Of a stretch of DNA of 64,000 nt, positions 33,477 to 43,194 are shown one piece after another. The notes below the pieces were generated by a model. The model was not told the origin of the DNA. It saw only the letters and a program-made list of their open reading frames with translations, and searched no databases. Every line of letters begins with the position of its first letter. Positions within the stretch are counted from its first letter, which is position 1. A program made the position numbers and the translations under genes. The stretch comes from Camarhynchus parvulus. Taxonomy: Eukaryota > Chordata > Aves > Passeriformes > Thraupidae. Location of the stretch: positions 4,404,001 to 4,468,000 of the forward strand of contig NC_044596.1 in the NCBI RefSeq assembly GCF_901933205.1, in the 5' to 3' direction.

Positions 33477-36400
33477 TCACTCCATGGCCGGCGGCTGCTC
33501 CCCCTCCACGTCCCTGGTCCCAGAGTTCATCAGCTCCCGGCGGATCTCGGGCGAGATCTGGGGGTGGCTGTGGAACTTGAGCAGCTCCAGCAGAGCCTCC
33601 TTCTGCTCCGAGGACAGGTCCTCCTTGTAGCGCTGGGCCAGGGCCAGCAGGCTCTGGTGCCACAGCACGGGCAGGAGCCGCTGCTCCGAGCGGAAGGCCA
33701 GGAAGTGGAACACCAGCGCGTCCAGCACGCGGAAGGGCAGCGCGTATTTCTTGTCGATGAGCAGGCGCAGGAAGATGCTGTTGGCACCGCTGTACTGCAT
33801 CTCTGCCAGCTTCAGCAGGGCGGCACTGAGGGAGGGACAGGGACAGCTCAGGGGGTGGGACACAGGGACAGGGGAGAGGAGAGGGGACAGGGGATGGAGT
33901 CATGGGAGAAGTGAGGGGTCAGGGGACAAGGACATGGGGATGGGAGAGGTGAGGGGACAGCTCAGGGGATGGAGCCATGGGGTCCAGGGAAGGGCTCAGA
34001 GTCAGGACAGAGTCACAGGAACACAGGAGGGGTGAGGGGACAGGAACACGGGGACATGGGAGCGGTGAGAGGTCAGGAGATGGGGACACGGGGGACACAG
34101 GACAGTTGAGGAGTTATGGGACAGGGACATGGGGACATAGGAAAAGTGAGGGGTCAGGGGACATGGGCACAGTGAGGGGTCAGGGGATGGAGCCACAGGG
34201 ACACAGGAGAGGTCAGGGGATGGAGCCACGAGGACCAGGGAGGGGCTTAGAGTCAGGACACAGAGTCACAGGGACACAGGAGGGGGTGAAGACCCAGGGC
34301 ACAGATCCACAGGGACACAGGAGAAGTGAGGGGACAGGAGACAGAGCCATGGGGACAGAAGAACGGGCACAGGTCAGGGGATGCTGGGTTGAAGTCATGG
34401 GGACCAAGGAATGGACAAAAGAGGGGCTAGGGTGCAGTGACCACAGTGACCAAGGATGGAGCACAGAGTCACGGGGGCTGGAGCCATGGGGACAGAGGAA
34501 GACCACAGGGGTCAGGGGGAGCTGGACTGCACCGTGGAGCACTGAGGCACAAAGCTGAGCCTTGAACCTCAACCCCAGAGGGAGCTGAGTGACCCCTCAC
34601 CACCTCCGAGGGGCTGGAGAGGCTGAGGGGGGGATCCAAGGAGTTTCCCAGGGTCCCTGGAGGAAAAGCTTTTCCCTCCCCAGCCCCTCAGGGCCTCACC
34701 TGGAGTGCAGGACGGGGATGGAGCACTTGCTGAGGATGCTGCCGATGATGATGGCCTCCCTGAGCGTGCAGGTGCCAGACTCACACAGGGGGATGAGGAT
34801 CCCTGGGAATGGCAACAGTCAGGTGTCACAGACACATTTCATGAAAAATCTTTTCCTTAGGATTTTTTCTCCTGAGAAGCTGAGAAGCCTCAGAGGAAAA
34901 GAAAAACAATAATTATCTGCTGCTGTGGAGCGCAACAGGTGCATCTTTGATTGGTCTCATGTGGTTGTTCCTAATTAATGGCCAATCACAGCCCAGCTGT
35001 CTTGGACTCTCAGTCAGACACAAACTTTCGTTTCCATTCTTCTTGCTTGCAAGCCTTCTGATGAAATCCCTTCTTCCATTCTTTTAGTATAGTTTTAATA
35101 CATCATTTACTTTTAATATAATATATATCATAAAATAATAAACCAGCTTTCTGAACATGGAGTAGTCAAGATTCTCATCCCTTCCCTCGTCCTGGGCCCC
35201 CTGTGAGCACCACCACAGTCAGGCACCAACCACCTCCATGCACAGGCTCAGCCCCTTCCCCCGAGAACCCCCCACTCCTGCAGCAGCACCTGGACACCCC
35301 CAGCCCCTCAGGGAGCCAGCCAAGCCCCAGAGGAGACCCTGAGGACCCCTACCCTTGAACCAGGCTGCTGGTTTGAACAGAGCCTTCTTCAGAGCCATGT
35401 ACAGGTGGAAGTTGAGCCGCTTGTACTCGGCGATGTCGTCCCGGATCCGAGGCAGCAGCACCAGGTTGTAGAACCTCTGGGCCATCCTCTCCTTCAGGTT
35501 GGAGGAAAATATCCTGGGATCAGCAAAGCGTGAAGGGATGGGTGAGGAAATGAGGCCAAATGGGCAGGTTGGTGTTTTGTACATCTGGCTCTGGTTATGG
35601 GAATAAAAACCCCAAAAATGCCATGCCAGAGGGTCCCTGAGGTGACCTTACCTGGTGGCCTGGTACATGGCAGCAGCTGTCCACGTCTCTGGCTCAGTGA
35701 TGTAGAGGATCTGCTCCCAGTTGGACAAGGCAGGAATGATTTTGAACGCCTTGGGGAGCTTCCCACTCCTGTACTTGGACAGCACCTTCAGAGACAGGGA
35801 CAGGGGCCAGGCTGTCACTGGGGGAAGTGACAGCAGGGACAAGAGCACGTTGTCACCTCAGGGTGGTGGCTCTGGGTTTGGATGTTCCATCCTCACCTCT
35901 CTGACACCCCTGTAGACCTCCAGAACACGGGGGTCGAGCTGGGGCATGGGGCAGCCCGAGAGCTCCGACAGCGCCGTCTCCACCTCCGTCTGCTTCTCCG
36001 TGATCTTCTCCATGATGATGTCGGCCAGCGTGCGCCTGGGGCAGCAGGGACAGTGTCAGGGGGGACACGGGAGGGATGGCAGGGGACATGGGGGGCTGGC
36101 AGGGGACAGGGGGGACCAGAAAGGGCTGGCAGGGACAGGGGTGAGCCAGGGGCTGACAAGGGAGGGGGGCGAGCTGGGCTCTGTGCATGGACCAGGGGGA
36201 GAATCGGGGGTTGCAGGGAGGTGACACGATGGGATCACATCTCGTGGGATGGGGGTGACCTGGGGGCTGACACGGGACAGGGATTGAGACAGGACCAGGC
36301 GTGACTCGGGGGTCGCACGGGGCTCACACCGGACGGGGCACAGGCGGTGCAGGGAGGCGGGCCCTGCCCGGTGCGCTCACCTCAGCGGCGGGTTCTTGTT

Positions 36401-37512
36401 CATGAACATCTCGATGGCTTTCTCGTCCTCGGGGTCCACCTCCACCTCCCCGCCGTAGTCCCCGCTCCGTCCCGCGGCCGCCGCCGCCTTCTCCAGCGAA
36501 GGCCACTCCTCATCATCCTCCGAGTCCGAGCGGGACCTGCGGGGAGCAGAGCTGGCTCAGCCCACCCTCGGGGGGCCGTGCACCCTCGGGGGCACACCAG
36601 GGTGTGAAAAATGCAGATTTTATGATTGGCTTTTGGCAAATATTCAAATGAATATTATATGTGTTGTATTAGAAAGTGATGCTGTATTAATTCTCTTAAA
36701 TAGTGTGTTAAATATAGTTTTAGGTTACAAAAAATGTTAAAACAGAGACTATGCTATATAGGATACTTTTTGTTTAAAGAAAGGACTTGCAGCGAGATAG
36801 CAGCCACAGGACACCCAAATCTTTCAGAGAAAAAGAATTTATTGCCCTCTTATCAGAAGAAACGAACTTCTTCCCATCTCGAAGGTGCTGTTAGGATTCG
36901 GAGGAAGAAGTTGACGATGACCAGACAGAATCCTGTGTTTGAATGGAATTATGCACCATGCATGAAGTGTATGAATATGCAACAGGCTGTTGTTTTTAAG
37001 GATTAATCCTCTGTTAACGGGTGTCCTTTTTCGGGCTCGTGCTTCCCAGAAAAACGTACCCGGACCCAAAAGGTACCCAAAGACTGCATAACTCTTAGTC
37101 TCTATTGTCTGATATTGTCCCAATTCAAATTATCCAAATTATTATTACTCTAATTGTATTACTATTTTTCATAACCATTTTATTACTATTAAACTTTGAA
37201 AATTTAAAAAGACAAGTGATTGGCGTTTTTCACCGGGGGCTCACCGAGAACCGCGCTGCGCTGCCGGGGGGCTGCGGGCGCTCCGGGGCCGTGCTCGGCC
37301 TCCAGCTCCTCCTGCTGCCGCCGCGCCTGCTCCAGGATGCGCCGGGACAGCCGCGCGTCCACGAACCCGTCCCCGCCGCCATCCCCGCCCGGCTCCTCCG
37401 CGCCGCGCTTCTCCCGCGCCCGGAGCCGCGGGGCCGCGTCCTGCAGGATCTGCTCGGCCAAGGGCAGCGCCGGGGCCGGGCCGGAGCCCCGCGCCCGCCG
37501 GGCCTTGGGCAT
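33477..37512 (-). CDS. BYSL: BYSL, bystin (seven exons; one-base deletion apparent in exon 2)
   Basis: Bystin (yeast Enp1) is a nucleolar/cytoplasmic factor for 40S subunit maturation and 18S rRNA processing. Minus-strand exons are 37245-37512 ([10 protein letters not shown] start, [19 protein letters not shown]), 36381-36536, 35897-36035, 35652-35785 ([20 protein letters not shown]), 35353-35513 ([18 protein letters not shown]), 34700-34802 ([16 protein letters not shown]) and 33477-33825 ([20 protein letters not shown]; ends at TGA 33477-33479). All sites are GT-AG. Exons 2-7 connect in frame and end as in human bystin. Joining exon 1 to exon 2 is out of frame by one base; one extra C in the run at the start of exon 2 would fix it and give a product of 436 residues (human 437). 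Since everything else is intact, a sequencing or assembly indel is likelier than a pseudogene. It shares a promoter with MED20. Confidence 0.95.
33835..34560. repeat. Minisatellite in BYSL intron 6, GAGGGGACAGGGGATGGAGC-type unit
   Basis: Degenerate 15-30 bp units such as GGAGCCATGGGGACACAGGA and GAGGTGAGGGGACAG, starting about 10 bp upstream of the exon 7 acceptor in transcript direction. Purine-rich on the plus strand, so the intron is pyrimidine-rich in BYSL RNA. Confidence 0.88.
34824..35217 (+). mobile_element. Intact solo LTR, family A, with 6-bp target duplication
   Basis: This 394-bp element begins TGTCACAGACACA and ends CACCACCACA, i.e. TG...CA termini. It is flanked by GTCAGG at 34818-34823 and again at 35218-35223. 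A 6-bp duplication is typical of class II (ERVK-like) retrovirus-derived LTRs. An AATAAA lies near 35131. It contains no coding sequence and sits in BYSL intron 5. Confidence 0.9.
36603..37232. mobile_element. Solo LTR, family B, in BYSL intron 1
   Basis: This 630-bp element has inverted ends TGTGAAAAATGC and GCGTTTTTCA. It is flanked by CCAGGG (36597-36602) and CCGGGG (37233-37238), a 6-bp duplication with one mismatch. I associate its sequence with abundant songbird LTRs. An AATAAA on the minus strand (in CAATAAATTC, about 36836-36845) suggests minus orientation. It contains no open gene and lies 6 bp past the donor dinucleotide of BYSL exon 1. Confidence 0.85.
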
Positions 37513-37644
37513 CGCGGCGGAACCGGGGCACAGCGGAGCGGCACCGGGCAGCGACACGCGGGATCTGCCCCCGCCTGTTCCGGGGCGGATCCGCCTCTTC
37601 CCGGGGCCGCCGGCCCCGCCCGTTCCGGTGGCGGCAGCGGCACC
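37513..37644. promoter_or_regulatory. BYSL-MED20 bidirectional promoter
   Basis: Only 132 bp separate the divergent start codons. The interval is nearly all G+C, with CCCCGCCC (SP/KLF-like) near 37614, GGCGGAACCGG and GTTCCGGTGGCGGC (ETS/YY1-like cores) at the two ends, and no TATA box. The CpG-rich zone continues into BYSL exon 1. Confidence 0.8.
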
Positions 37645-40175
37645 ATGGGGGTCACCTGGTGAGAGCGGGGGGCTCCTGGGAGGGCTCCTGGAATGGGGGG
37701 AGGCACCGGGATAGACTCCTGGAATGGGGGAGCGGAACCGGGATAGGCTCCTGGAATGGGGGGAAGGCACCGGGATAGACTCCTGGAATGGGGGGAAGGC
37801 ACCGGGATAGACTCCTGGAATGGGCAAAAGGAATGGGAACCGGGAAACCGGGAATGGGGGGCGGCACTGGGAAAGATTCCTGGAATGTGGGGGCGGCACT
37901 GGGAAAGGCCCTGGAATGGGGGGACGGACCCCAGAGGGCTCCCCCGGGGCGCGGGGAGATTCTCCGGGCGGAGGCTGCGGAGCAGTCCCGGTGGGTCCCT
38001 GAGCCCCGGCCCGTGTCGCAGCGTGTCGCAGGTGCCGGTGGCCGAGGGCAAGAGCGTGCAGCAGACGGTGGAGCTGCTGGCGCGGCGGCTGGAGGCGCTG
38101 GGCGCGGACAAGCAGGGCACGTTCGGCGTGGACTGCGAGACCTATCACACCGCGGCCACCCTCGGCACACAGGGTCAGCAGAGCCCTTCTCCAAACTCCT
38201 CTTTCCCTTTTCCTTCCCGTCCTTTTCCTCCTTCTCTCCTTCTCCCTCCCCACCTTCCCCTGCGAGATAGGTCTCGCAGTCCATGCAGAATTAAAGCGAG
38301 GAGGACGAGAGGCAGGAAGGGGAGCTGCTTTAAGGCAGGAATTTGTTTTTCCAGCCCGGCTCCCTCGCTGTCGTTGCAGGGCAGACAGGGAAGCTGATGT
38401 ACGTCATGCACAACTCCGAGTACCCCCTGAGCTGCTTCGCCCTCTTCGAGAACGGGCCCTGCCTGGTGGCTGATGCCAACTTTGACACCCTCATGGTGAA
38501 GCTCAAGGGCTTCTTCCAGAACGCCAAGGCCAACAAGATCGAGAGCCGCGGCACGCGCTACCAGTACTGCGACTTCCTGGTGAAGCTGGGCACGGTCACC
38601 ATGGGCCCCAGCGCCAGGGGCATCTCCGTGGAGGTGAGAGCCCTTTGGGAAGGGTGGGGAATTCATGGATGGGCAGGGGGATTCCATGGGAGAGGCTGGA
38701 GAAGGTTTAGGGGTGATTGAATTGAGGGTGTCTGAAGCGAGCCAACGGGGATGACAGAGAGGGGTGATTTAGTGACAAGGGCCTGGAGTTCCAGGAAAAG
38801 CTTCACACGGCCAGAGGGCAGGGATGGATGGGATATTGGGAAGAAATTCTTCTCTGGGAGGGTGAGAACACCCTGGAAGAGATGTCCCAGAGCAGCTGTG
38901 GCTGCCCCAGATCCCTGGGAGTGTCCAAGGCCAGGGGATTTGGAGCAGCCTGGAACAGTGGGAGGTGTCCCTGCCCTGGATGAGCTTTAAGGTCCCTTCC
39001 CCAAACCATTCCACGATTCTGGAGTTCCCTGTCCTGTCTGTGTCTCAGTGGTGTTGCTGGTGCAGCAGGCAGCTTTGGATCTCCTCTCCTGAGGTTTAAT
39101 CCTTGGTGCTCCGGGGCTGTCCCTGCAGTGGGGATCCCTGCAGGAATTCCATCCAGATGAAAAGCTGATTAAATTCCAGCTGCACAACACGAGCACCATC
39201 CCTCAGGTTAACCAGCGTGGCTAAGGGGATAAAACAACCTCTCCAGTGCCAGTTCCGTGCTGATTTGGGGCTTGCTGTCCTTCCCTCTGCATTTTACCTT
39301 CCCTTCCCTTTGGAAAGGGTCTCTTGCGTGTTCCCAGCATGCCCTGTCTTGTTTATATTTACCCATCCTTGTAAGATGCTGAATACTTTGAGATGTTTCC
39401 ATGAAAAGCTTTCCCTGCAGGGAGGCTCCAGGGCTGTGGGGATGGAATCCCGGGTGGAATTCTGCCCTTGCTGTCACCCCCAGAGCTCTGGGCTGTGTTC
39501 CCAGGTGGAATTCTGCCCCTGCCACCAGCTCCAGAGCTGTTTCCCAGATGGAATTCTGCCCCTGCTCTCACCTCCAGGGCTCTGGGCTGTGTTCCCAGGT
39601 GGAATTCTGCCCCTGCCACCAGCTCCAGAGCTCTGGGCTGTGTTCCCAGGTGGAATTCTGCCCCTATGAGCAGTTCCAAGCCTGCAGGGCTGTGTTTCCA
39701 GATGGAATACTGCCCCTGTGAGCAGCTCCAGAGCTCTGGGATGTGTTCCCAGGTGGAATCCTGTTCTTGATTCCAGCTCCAAGCCTGTGGGGATGAGTTC
39801 CCAGGTGGAATACTGCCCCTGACACCATCTCCAAACCTGTAGGGATGAGTTTCCAGGTGGAATTCTGCCCCTGCCACCATCTCCAGAGCTCTGGGCTGTG
39901 TTCCCAGGTGGAGTTCTGCCCCCATGAGCAGCTCCAGACCTGTGTGGATGTGTTCCCAGGTGGAATACTGCCCCTGTGTGATCGCCAACGACTGCTGGAA
40001 CCTGCTGATGGAGTTCATGCAGAGCTTCATGGGCAGCCACACGCCCGGCATCCCGTCGGTGTTCGGCTCCAAGCACGACAGCACCTACAGCCCCGGGGAC
40101 ACCATGGTGCAGTACATGGAGCTCTTCAACAAGATCCGCAAGCAGCAGCAGGTGCCCGTGGCTGGCATCAGGTGA
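37645..40175 (+). CDS. MED20: MED20, Mediator subunit 20 (complete, four exons)
   Basis: MED20 is a head-module subunit of Mediator that pairs with MED18 and links activators to RNA polymerase II. Exons are 37645-37658 (MGVT and part of a Cys codon), 38022-38173 ([32 protein letters not shown]), 38380-38633 ([40 protein letters not shown]) and 39960-40175 ([36 protein letters not shown] 40173-40175). Splice sites are GT-AG and all junctions are in frame. The 211-residue product compares with 212 in human. The 14-bp coding part of exon 1 is supported by the MGVTC start. Exon 4 is preceded by about ten tandem decoys of its own acceptor. Intron 3 also has a CR1 fragment. Confidence 0.96.
37670..37935. 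repeat. Minisatellite in MED20 intron 1
   Basis: About eight copies of a 32-34 bp unit (CTCCTGGAATGGGGGGAAGG, CACCGGGATAGA), beginning just after exon 1. Confidence 0.9.
38261..38283 (-). repeat. Inverted 18-bp copy of MED20 exon 2 sequence in intron 2
   Basis: The sequence at 38266-38283 is the exact reverse complement of exon 2 sequence 38129-38146 (TGGACTGCGAGACCTATC). The neighbouring bases also form a perfect local 8-bp stem (CTGCGAGA-TAGG-TCTCGCAG, 38260-38279). Confidence 0.85.
38707..39022 (+). mobile_element. CR1 LINE 3' end in MED20 intron 3
   Basis: Recognised by GAAGAAATTCTTCTCTGGGA, GCTGTGGCTGCCCCAGATCC, TCCAAGGCCAGGGGATTTGG, GGTGTCCCTGCCCTGGATGA and the tail TTTAAGGTCCCTTCCCCAAA, CCATTCCACGATTCTGG, as in avian CR1 3' ends. 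Plus orientation, 5'-truncated, non-coding. Confidence 0.88.
39440..39975 (+). repeat. Minisatellite of MED20 exon 4 acceptor modules, about 51-bp unit
   Basis: Eleven units, the last being the genuine exon 4 boundary (acceptor at 39958-39959). Most units carry TTCCCAGGTGGAATTCTGCC, i.e. an acceptor-like CAG followed by codons resembling VEFCP, then CACCAGCTCCAGAGCTCTG. Unit starts are near 39450, 39496, 39540, 39589, 39640, 39691, 39742, 39795, 39846, 39897 and 39950. Confidence 0.93.
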
Positions 40176-40452
40176 GGAGGAGCCCCTGCAGCTCCTCACT
40201 GCATCCTCATCCTGCCTGCACCAGGAGTTCCTCCAAAATCTGCCACAGGAGCTTTTCCTTCCGGAGATTTCCCCGCTTCAGAGCTGTGCCGGGCGTAATT
40301 CTGGGTGTCCTCCACGGTTTGGGATTATTGGATCCATTGGTTCTGTGGTTTTTTTGGACAGTGAAAGGAAAGATTCCAGAAAAATACAGACATCTCTTAA
40401 ATTTCTATTTTTTTTTTAATATCCACATCAGTGTTTTGTTGTATTTCATCCC

Positions 40453-40458
40453 AATAAA
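40453..40458 (+). terminator. MED20: MED20 polyadenylation signal AATAAA
   Basis: The first canonical AATAAA after the MED20 stop, about 280 bp downstream. 40460-40980 holds T-rich tracts (40730-40775) and GATCCCGATCCC-type repeats (40900-40980), without a gene. Confidence 0.75.
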
Positions 40459-41017
40459 AGGATGGATTTTGGGAACAGTTGTCCGTGCAGTGAGAGTTGT
40501 GTTGTAAATTTCCAGCCTTCCCTTGGATTTGCTTCAAGAGCTCCCAAAGTAAACATTTTCCCTGTCAAAAAAATCCAGGAATTCCCTAATGTTCCTCTTC
40601 CTGGCACATTCTTACTTTGCCTTGATCCTCTGTAGCTGATGGGAATGTCAAAATCGGCACATGATGTATATTACAGACAAGACATTCTTTTACACCATGA
40701 TTTGCTGAAAATGCAAAGCAAACATGCAGATTTTTTTTTTGTTGTTGTTCCTTGTTTTTTTTTTTTTTTTTTTTTTGTCTTGGGCATTTCTGTTTGCTTT
40801 TTTTACCTCAGAAATTACATTTGTCTGTGCATTTAAAGCGCTGCAGAACAGGCTGTCCACTGAAGAGGCAGTTGCAGCAATGTTCCTGCTTTACAATCCC
40901 TGATCCCGATCCTAATTTTTGATCCCGCTCCCGTTCCCAATCCCGCTCCAAATCCCAATTCCCGATCCCGATCCCGTTCCCGCCTTCGCCCTCACGCAGC
41001 GCCCCGCGCGCCGGCGG

Positions 41018-41025
41018 TGACGTCA
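41018..41025 (+). promoter_or_regulatory. TOMM6: Palindromic CRE (TGACGTCA) in the TOMM6 promoter
   Basis: A perfect CREB/ATF site TGACGTCA lies 49 bp upstream of the TOMM6 ATG, with a TGACG half-site at 41037. The CpG-rich promoter spans about 40980-41210. Confidence 0.78.
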
Positions 41026-41073
41026 CGCCGCGCCGGTGACGCCGTGCGCGGGGCGCGCGGGCGGGCGGCAGCA

Positions 41074-42070
41074 ATGGCGGCGGTGGCGGCGGCCGGAGCG
41101 GGAGCGGCGGGAGCGGCCGGCGCGGTGGCGGCCCCGCCGCGGGGCATCCGCGCCTGGCTGCGGAGCGCCTTCCGCTTCGCCACCGACCGCAACGACTTCC
41201 GCAGGTCGGCACCGGCAGCGGGACCGGGATCGAGGCCGGGCCCGGAGCAGGGGTCGGGGTTGGGATCGGGAGCCCGGTGTCTGTCCCCGGCCTGGATCAG
41301 GAGCAGGGCTGGGATTGTCTCTCGGTCCTTGCGTCCAGTTCGGGCTCCTCTCCTCAGGGAGGACATTTTGGGGCCGGAGCGTGTCCGGGGAAAGGAGCGG
41401 AGCTGGAGGGGCCTGGAGAGTCCTGAGGGAGCAGGGAAGGGTTTGGAGAAAGCTGGAAAGGGTTTTGAGAGTCCTGAGGGAGCTGGGAAGGGTTTGGAGA
41501 GTCCTGAGGGAGCAGGGAAGGGTTTGGAGAAACCTGGAAAGGGTTTGGAGAGTCCTGAGGGAGCTGGGAAGGGTTTGGAGAAACCTGGGAAGGGTTTGGA
41601 GAGTCCTGAGGGAGCTGGGCAGGGGCTCAGCCTGCAGCAAAGGAGGCTCAGGGGGAATTTCTGGCTCTGCACAAGTCCCTGCCAGGAGGGCACAGCCGGG
41701 GGGATTTGGGATCTTATCCCAGGGAACAAGGACAGGAGGAGAGGGAACGGCCTCAGGCTGGGCTGGGGAGGCTCAGGTTGGACATCAGCAGGAATTTCCT
41801 CATGGAAAGGGCTGGGAGGGGCTGCCCAGGGGGGTTTGGAGCGCCCATCCCTGGAGGTGGCACCTGGAGGTGGCACTGAGTGCTCAGGGTGGGGATCGGG
41901 CACAGCCTGGATTCGGATGAACTTTCCCAAAATCTTTTCCGAGCTCAGCGCTTCTGGGATTCTGTGATTGCAGGAACCTGCTGCTCAACCTGGGGCTGTT
42001 TGCCGCCGGCGTCTGGGTGGCCCGGAACCTGACCGACATCGACCTGATGGCCCCGCAGCCCGTACCGTAG
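41074..42070 (+). CDS. TOMM6: TOMM6, mitochondrial import receptor subunit TOM6 (complete, two exons)
   Basis: TOM6 is a small tail-anchored subunit that stabilises the TOM complex of the outer mitochondrial membrane. Exons are 41074-41204 and 41974-42070, joined in frame within an Arg codon, giving 75 residues (human 74). The N-terminus is an Ala/Gly-rich stretch unlike human. The conserved part RSAFRFATDRNDFRRNLLLN, then LGLFAAGVWVARNL and TDIDLMAPQP, is diagnostic and contains the single membrane segment (about residues 45-61). The stop is TAG at 42068-42070. Exon 2 is immediately preceded by a CR1 3' end. The gene converges on USP49. Confidence 0.95.
41400..41640. repeat. Minisatellite in TOMM6 intron 1
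   Basis: About six copies of a 30-50 bp unit (GAGAGTCCTGAGGGAGCTGG, GAAGGGTTTGGAGAAACCTG). Purine-rich on the plus strand. Confidence 0.9.
41690..41969 (+). mobile_element. CR1 LINE 3' end ending at the TOMM6 exon 2 acceptor
   Basis: The order GAGGGAACGGCCTCAGGCTG, GGTTGGACATCAGCAGGAAT, TTCCTCATGGAAAGGG, GGGCTGCCCAGG, CCATCCCTGGAGGTGG, then TCTTTTCCGAGCTCAGCGCT, TCTGGGATTCTGTGATT, matches an avian CR1 3' end. The element's last bases GATTCTGTGATT are followed directly by GCAG, the acceptor of exon 2 (exon starts 41974). Confidence 0.85.
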
Positions 42071-42164
42071 CTCCGGTCAGCGCGGGGGAGGCACCGAGGG
42101 GCGGGATCGGGAATATCCTGAGCTGGGAGGGACCCGCAGGGATCAAATCCAACCCCTGCCCTGC

Positions 42165-42312
42165 TCAGACACCCCAGAATCCCACCTGGGCATCCCTGAG
42201 AGCCCAAAATCCCACTCTGGGCATCTCTGAGATCCCAAAATCCCACCTGGGCGTCCCTGAGATGTCAGAATCTCACCTGGGCATCCCTGAGAGCCCAAAA
42301 TCCCACCCTGGG
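42165..42312. repeat. Minisatellite in the TOMM6 3'UTR, CCCACCTGGGCATCCCTGAG unit
   Basis: Five copies of a 28-bp unit (CCCACCTGGGCATCCCTGAG, AGCCCAAAAT). Confidence 0.88.
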
Positions 42313-42699
42313 GAGCTCTGGCAGCCTCGGGGTTTTTCCCATTCCCTGGGAAGCCTGGGCAGAGCCCCAAACCCTCTGGGGGAGGAACCTTTCCCAAAAT
42401 TCACCCTCAATCTCCCAAAATCCAGCCCTTCCCTGGCTGCTGTCCCTGCTCAGCAGAGTTTGGAGCTACAGCCCCCCCAAGGCTGAGCAAACCCCCCAAA
42501 CTCACCCTGCCCCTCCAGGACAGCACTGTCACCACCTGAGGTGACACAAATCAGGGGTGAGCCCGCCCCAAAGCCCACAGAACCCCCTTTTTACCCACAT
42601 TTTAGAGCAGAACCGGCTCCCCTGATGGTGCTGACTCCTGTCCCAGGAAGGAGCTGGAGCTGCTGGGAGCAGAGCTCGCCCTCCCACCAGGACTGGAGC

Positions 42700-42860
42700 T
42701 GTGGAGCTGCTCAGATCCCACCTGGAGCTGCTGAGATCCCACCTGGAGCTGCTCTGGTCCCACCTGGAGCTGCTCAGATCCCTTTGGAGTTGTTCTCATC
42801 CCACCTGGAGCTGCATCCCACCTGGAGCTGCTCTGGTCCCCCCTGTCCTGCCTGGAGCAG
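42700..42860. repeat. Minisatellite between TOMM6 and USP49, CCCACCTGGAGCTGCT unit
   Basis: Eight or so copies of a 16-26 bp unit with core CCCACCTGGAGCTGCTC, within the presumed 3'UTRs. Confidence 0.88.
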
Positions 42861-42978
42861 TGACAAGGACAAAAGGTTTAATGCTGAGAGGAAGATTTGG
42901 TTTCCCATTCATTCCTTTGGGAATTGTTTCCTTGAGGATGTTCATGGAATTTCCTCCTGTACCCCCCACCCCCAGAGG

Positions 42979-42987
42979 TTTATTAAA
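42979..42987. terminator. Overlapping polyadenylation signals for USP49 (minus) and TOMM6 (plus)
   Basis: TTTATTAAA reads AATAAA on the minus strand (42984-42979) and ATTAAA on the plus strand (42982-42987). It is the only such signal I found between the two stop codons on the USP49 strand, and the best one for TOMM6. Each 3'UTR would be about 0.9-1 kb. Confidence 0.6.
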
Positions 42988-43194
42988 TTTTATGGAATAA
43001 CAACACAACCCACTGGAAATTCTTTCTTTTTTTCTTTTTTTTTTTTTTTTTTTTCTTAATAAGAAATTTCAGCTTACAAAAAACAAGGTGTAAAAAGAGT
43101 AAAGATTTACAAAATAACAAAAACAAAAAAATCATAAAAACATGATTTCTGTTTCACACCCGAGAGAGAGACAGGGACGAGCCCAGCCCTGGGA

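Noticed and set aside
33477..37512. BYSL as a pseudogene
   Set aside because: Seven exons with correct splice sites, introns, promoter and conserved protein; only a single homopolymer base is off.
38261..38283. A second MED20-like exon on the minus strand (MDCETY)
   Set aside because: Only 18 bp match exon 2 and no further homology follows; it is an inverted fragment.
42120..42170. CR1-like fragment just after TOMM6 (GGGAGGGACCCGCAGGGATC)
   Set aside because: The similarity to CR1 internal sequence is short and I could not fix its borders, so it is not listed as a feature.
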